Positions 61,684 to 64,000 of a stretch of DNA of 64,000 nucleotides are shown here, piece after piece. This DNA comes from Nitrososphaera sp. (GTDB lineage: Archaea > Thermoproteota > Nitrososphaeria > Nitrososphaerales > Nitrososphaeraceae): the NCBI GenBank assembly GCA_029263715.1, contig JAJUFP010000006.1:62001-126000 (forward strand), given 5' to 3'. The first letter of the stretch is position 1. Each line of letters begins with the position of its first letter. A model generated the notes under the pieces. It worked only from the letters and a program-made list of their open reading frames with translations, did not search any database and had not been told where the DNA came from. The position numbers were made by a program, and so were the translations under genes.

Positions 61684-63315
61684 TCAGCCAAAATTCCTTA
61701 TTTCATTTTTGATTGCCCGGGCCACGGCCGGAGTCAGCACGGGATAGAATGTTGCAATGTACTGTTTTGAATCCATCTTGGCCGCTAATTTGGTATCAGC
61801 GTAGCCCTCCAGAAACTCCTTTGTTATTGCCGCGGCCATGTCTGCATTTCTGCTGTTCTTGAGGCCCCAGCACACAAACTGCGCGACATCCCATGCAGGG
61901 TCGCCGGCATCAAAGACAAACTGTTCCAGGTCAGTGAAATACAAACCGTCATGAATTATGACGTTCTTTGGCTTTATGTTGCCAAAGCTGGCCCCCGTTT
62001 GATGGACTTGGGCCATCTGCCGGCCTGCAACCCTTAACCATTCAGTTTCCTCATCCCTGCCCAAAAGCAGGCCGCGGATAACATCGGCAAGGGTCCTTCC
62101 TTCTATGAACTGCGTTACCAAAAGCCTTCTGTCCAGAACCACGGCCTCTATTGATGGCGTCAAAAGCCCCAGCCTGCGGATCTGCCTTGCAGCCTTGTAT
62201 GCCGAACCCAGCCTGTACATCGGGTCTATCTTGAACTTTTTTACCGGCGCAGTCCACATGCTTAGCGCTGCCCATTTCACTGATTTCGTCCTTGCCAGTT
62301 TTTTGACCGCGTACCTGCGCTCATTGTTTTTGTTCTGCAGCACGTACAGCATGGTCCTGCTGTTTGGGTTTCCAAGCCGCCTTTTGGTTATCGAGTAATT
62401 ATCAAGCCCGGCCTGGCTGGCCAGCAGGTCGAGCCAGTACTGCCTTCTGCTGTCTGATACCAGCAGACCTTCTGGAAGCTTGCAATAAACGCAGGCAGGG
62501 CAGGACATGAAATCTGGAAACTCTACCCGCTGGGCTACCTGTCTTTTTATCTTGGACTCAGCCTCCCTTACTGCAAGATGCAGGGTCTTTCTGCCCGCAT
62601 ACGTGTGGACGAAATACGAGCTGAATTCCTGAAGCTTCTTGGTCAGCTCAAGCGAGGCGCGGTTTTTTTCCACCTGCACGCGCTTTTCAGAGATCCTCAA
62701 GAGATCTCCTTGCTGTTCAAAGAGCTCCTTGTCTTCGGCCATGATCTCTGCCAGCGCCCGCCTGTAGCCGTCCAGAGCAAATTTCAGGTTCTGTTCGTTT
62801 GCAGTGTAAGTCTTGTAGTAGCTGTATGCAGCATTTGGGTACAATGACGCCCTCCGCTTTACCTTTGAAAAATGCACGTATTCCAAGGGAAAAGAAATTT
62901 CCGTGCAAAGCAGGCTGGTCTGGCCAACCAGGTTCTGCATCTCTTCAAGGATCACCCGTTTTTTGTAAAGGCGTTCCATGCGCTCAAAGAACTCGGCGTT
63001 GATCACGGGCTCGTAAACATGCAAAAGCCTTCCGACAACAAACTCGCCCAGATGCGCATGCCGTGCATCGCTTTCCAGAGAACCCTGGTCGACAACCAGG
63101 GCAGAAACCTGCAGGCCCTGATCCTTTTGGTAAACGTACTTGACTGCATACGGGTAGTTGGCAAGAACTATCATGACGTCGACGTCGCTGTCCGGCCTTG
63201 CGTAGCCTGCCACCCTTGAGCCGTAGATGCAGGCGGCAACTATTCTGCGGCGGCCGGCTATCCGTTCCATCACGTTTTTCAGGGACTGCAGTTCTTCCGG
63301 CGAGAGGCTAAACAT
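61684..63315 (-). CDS. Nucleotidyltransferase fused to a kinase-like domain, 543 aa
   Basis: An N-terminal nucleotidyltransferase domain (ACIYGSRVAGYARPDSDVDV, GS-x(n)-DxD, residues 25-55) is followed by a helical middle region and a Cys cluster (SCPACVYCKLPEG, C272, C275, C278), then a kinase-fold domain from about 300: YAVKKLA (Lys 338/339), VTQFIEGRTLADVI hinge, the catalytic loop GASFGNIKPKNVII, and TDLEQF (D462) as DFG-like. In related Bud32/LPS-kinase-like proteins the loop is HGDxxxxN; here the catalytic Asp position is N446, so the kinase may be inactive. Convergent with rps27ae (3 bp between stops). It overlaps the upstream gene by 8 bp. Confidence 0.8.
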   Translation of the reverse strand: MFSLSPEELQSLKNVMERIAGRRRIVAACIYGSRVAGYARPDSDVDVMIVLANYPYAVKYVYQKDQGLQVSALVVDQGSLESDARHAHLGEFVVGRLLHVYEPVINAEFFERMERLYKKRVILEEMQNLVGQTSLLCTEISFPLEYVHFSKVKRRASLYPNAAYSYYKTYTANEQNLKFALDGYRRALAEIMAEDKELFEQQGDLLRISEKRVQVEKNRASLELTKKLQEFSSYFVHTYAGRKTLHLAVREAESKIKRQVAQRVEFPDFMSCPACVYCKLPEGLLVSDSRRQYWLDLLASQAGLDNYSITKRRLGNPNSRTMLYVLQNKNNERRYAVKKLARTKSVKWAALSMWTAPVKKFKIDPMYRLGSAYKAARQIRRLGLLTPSIEAVVLDRRLLVTQFIEGRTLADVIRGLLLGRDEETEWLRVAGRQMAQVHQTGASFGNIKPKNVIIHDGLYFTDLEQFVFDAGDPAWDVAQFVCWGLKNSRNADMAAAITKEFLEGYADTKLAAKMDSKQYIATFYPVLTPAVARAIKNEIRNFG

Positions 63316-64000
63316 AGCCGGGCTGGCTCTTTTTCTTGCGCAGCCTCATGCTTTCAAATTCTGCAATCCTGTCCTTTACTGCCTGGTCCACCTGAAGCCG
63401 CGCCATCGCATCGACCGGAATCTTGACAACGTTGGCGTCTATTGGCACACGTACCATGGGGAGGCCCTTGTCCATCCACTGCTTGATGGACTTGTCTTCC
63501 AGTTTCAGGTCCCGGAATCCTTCTGGAAAACGCGTGGTTATGTGCCTTATCAGAGTCTGGTCGGATTTGAATACCGCCCGCTCCTCCATCAACCTTCCTC
63601 CGTCTGCGTACCTTCCCTCAAAAAGCGTGCCGGCCAGTTCATCGGATACCACGTTCATCTTTGCTATCCTGCCTACAAGTTCCAGATAGTGCATGAATTC
63701 ATGGGCCAGTATGGCGTGAATGGTGCCCTTGAGCCCAAAGGCCACAAGCGGAGCAGTTATCTGCACAACGACGTGCAGCGTGTTGTCATCTCGGACCACC
63801 GGGATGGTCCGTGCAAAAAATATGCCAAACTGGGTGAACTCAACCGCGGAGGTTGACACCACCATGCTTGGCTCAACGTAGTAATACGGGTAGCTAAGAC
63901 CGGACGCTTTTTCTACCCTGCTTATGCCCTCGGTGACAAGCGGGAACCTCTCCGTTATCATTCTGTAGATCTTGTCTGGTATCTTGCCCGCACTGGCCGC
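63308..64000 (-). CDS. Putative HEFxH zinc metallopeptidase-like protein (5' end outside window)
   Basis: The frame is open to the window edge, so the true start lies beyond 64000 (the residues before the first Met, AASAGKIPDKIYRM, read as protein). The key motif is HAILAHEFMHYLEL, an HExxH zinc-site pattern with a likely third ligand further on (SDELAGTLFEGRY or EERAVF). The N-terminal visible part has GLSYPYYYVEPSMVVSTSAVE. The protein has no signal within the visible part. It overlaps the start of the nucleotidyltransferase-kinase gene by 8 bp, suggesting coupling. Confidence 0.78.
   Translation of the reverse strand, partial: AASAGKIPDKIYRMITERFPLVTEGISRVEKASGLSYPYYYVEPSMVVSTSAVEFTQFGIFFARTIPVVRDDNTLHVVVQITAPLVAFGLKGTIHAILAHEFMHYLELVGRIAKMNVVSDELAGTLFEGRYADGGRLMEERAVFKSDQTLIRHITTRFPEGFRDLKLEDKSIKQWMDKGLPMVRVPIDANVVKIPVDAMARLQVDQAVKDRIAEFESMRLRKKKSQPGYV

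Noticed and set aside
1-64000. CRISPR arrays, insertion sequences and rRNA genes
   Set aside because: No regularly spaced direct repeats, transposase motifs or terminal inverted repeats, and no rRNA-like sequence were seen.

Overview
The window is a chromosomal segment of an ammonia-oxidising archaeon of the Nitrososphaeria (Thaumarchaeota), most like the moderate-GC soil lineage Nitrososphaera. Support comes from archaeal EF-2, ribosomal proteins S24e and S27ae, a three-gene acetyl/propionyl-CoA carboxylase of the type used in the thaumarchaeal 3-hydroxypropionate/4-hydroxybutyrate cycle, BluB, a futalosine-type menaquinone gene group, a PEF-type C-terminal surface anchor, and many genes whose start codon lies about 25-28 nt after an archaeal TATA box (leaderless starts), often TTG or GTG. 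The species assignment is inference; there is no 16S rRNA or amoA gene here.

Layout. 0-5.6 kb: partial tatC, a HEAT-repeat protein with two deoxyhypusine-hydroxylase-like His-Glu motifs, a VOC protein divergent from an HxlR regulator, an MBL-fold protein, an alpha/beta hydrolase and a phosphodiesterase. 5.6-17.1 kb: a very large subtilase-vWA protein, the carboxylase operon (pccB-accC-accB), a convergent CoA-transferase and a secreted beta-propeller protein with a C-terminal anchor. 17.2-23.4 kb: an island of very small genes, several encoding Cys-rich zinc-binding proteins, plus an hflX gene broken by three frameshifts. 23.5-31.9 kb: a NirK-like multicopper oxidase, tRNA-Val, a DNA methyltransferase with bluB, a membrane HD protein resembling eukaryotic cyclic-nucleotide phosphodiesterases, tRNA-Arg and a membrane-fused spermidine-synthase-like protein. 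32-39.4 kb: small exported or unknown proteins, a contractile-tail tube protein next to a class III nucleotide cyclase, an HAD phosphatase, two helical proteins, an isochorismatase-family hydrolase and a membrane-anchored cyclophilin. 39.5-44.2 kb: cell-surface proteins, including an S-layer-like repeat protein beside a lysyl-oxidase homologue.

44.3-47.4 kb is an AT-rich island with a HEPN-like protein, a two-TM protein and a KAP-family P-loop NTPase interrupted by one in-frame stop codon; it looks acquired and possibly defensive. 47.5-54.9 kb returns to GC-rich core genes: EF-2, then mqnD, mqnE, mqnC and a UbiD-family decarboxylase. 55-61 kb is again more AT-rich, with a subtilase lacking a signal peptide, a 923-residue surface protein and a second, fused class III cyclase. 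The window closes with S24e-S27ae, a nucleotidyltransferase-kinase-like fusion and a partial HExxH-type metallopeptidase-like gene.

The most unusual content is (i) signalling parts rarely seen together in archaea (two cyclases and a PDE-like HD protein) next to an orphan phage-tail tube protein, (ii) the lysyl oxidase/S-layer-like pair, (iii) the half-size DOHH-like protein, and (iv) the HEPN/KAP island. All functional assignments come from reading motifs by eye; no database search was run.
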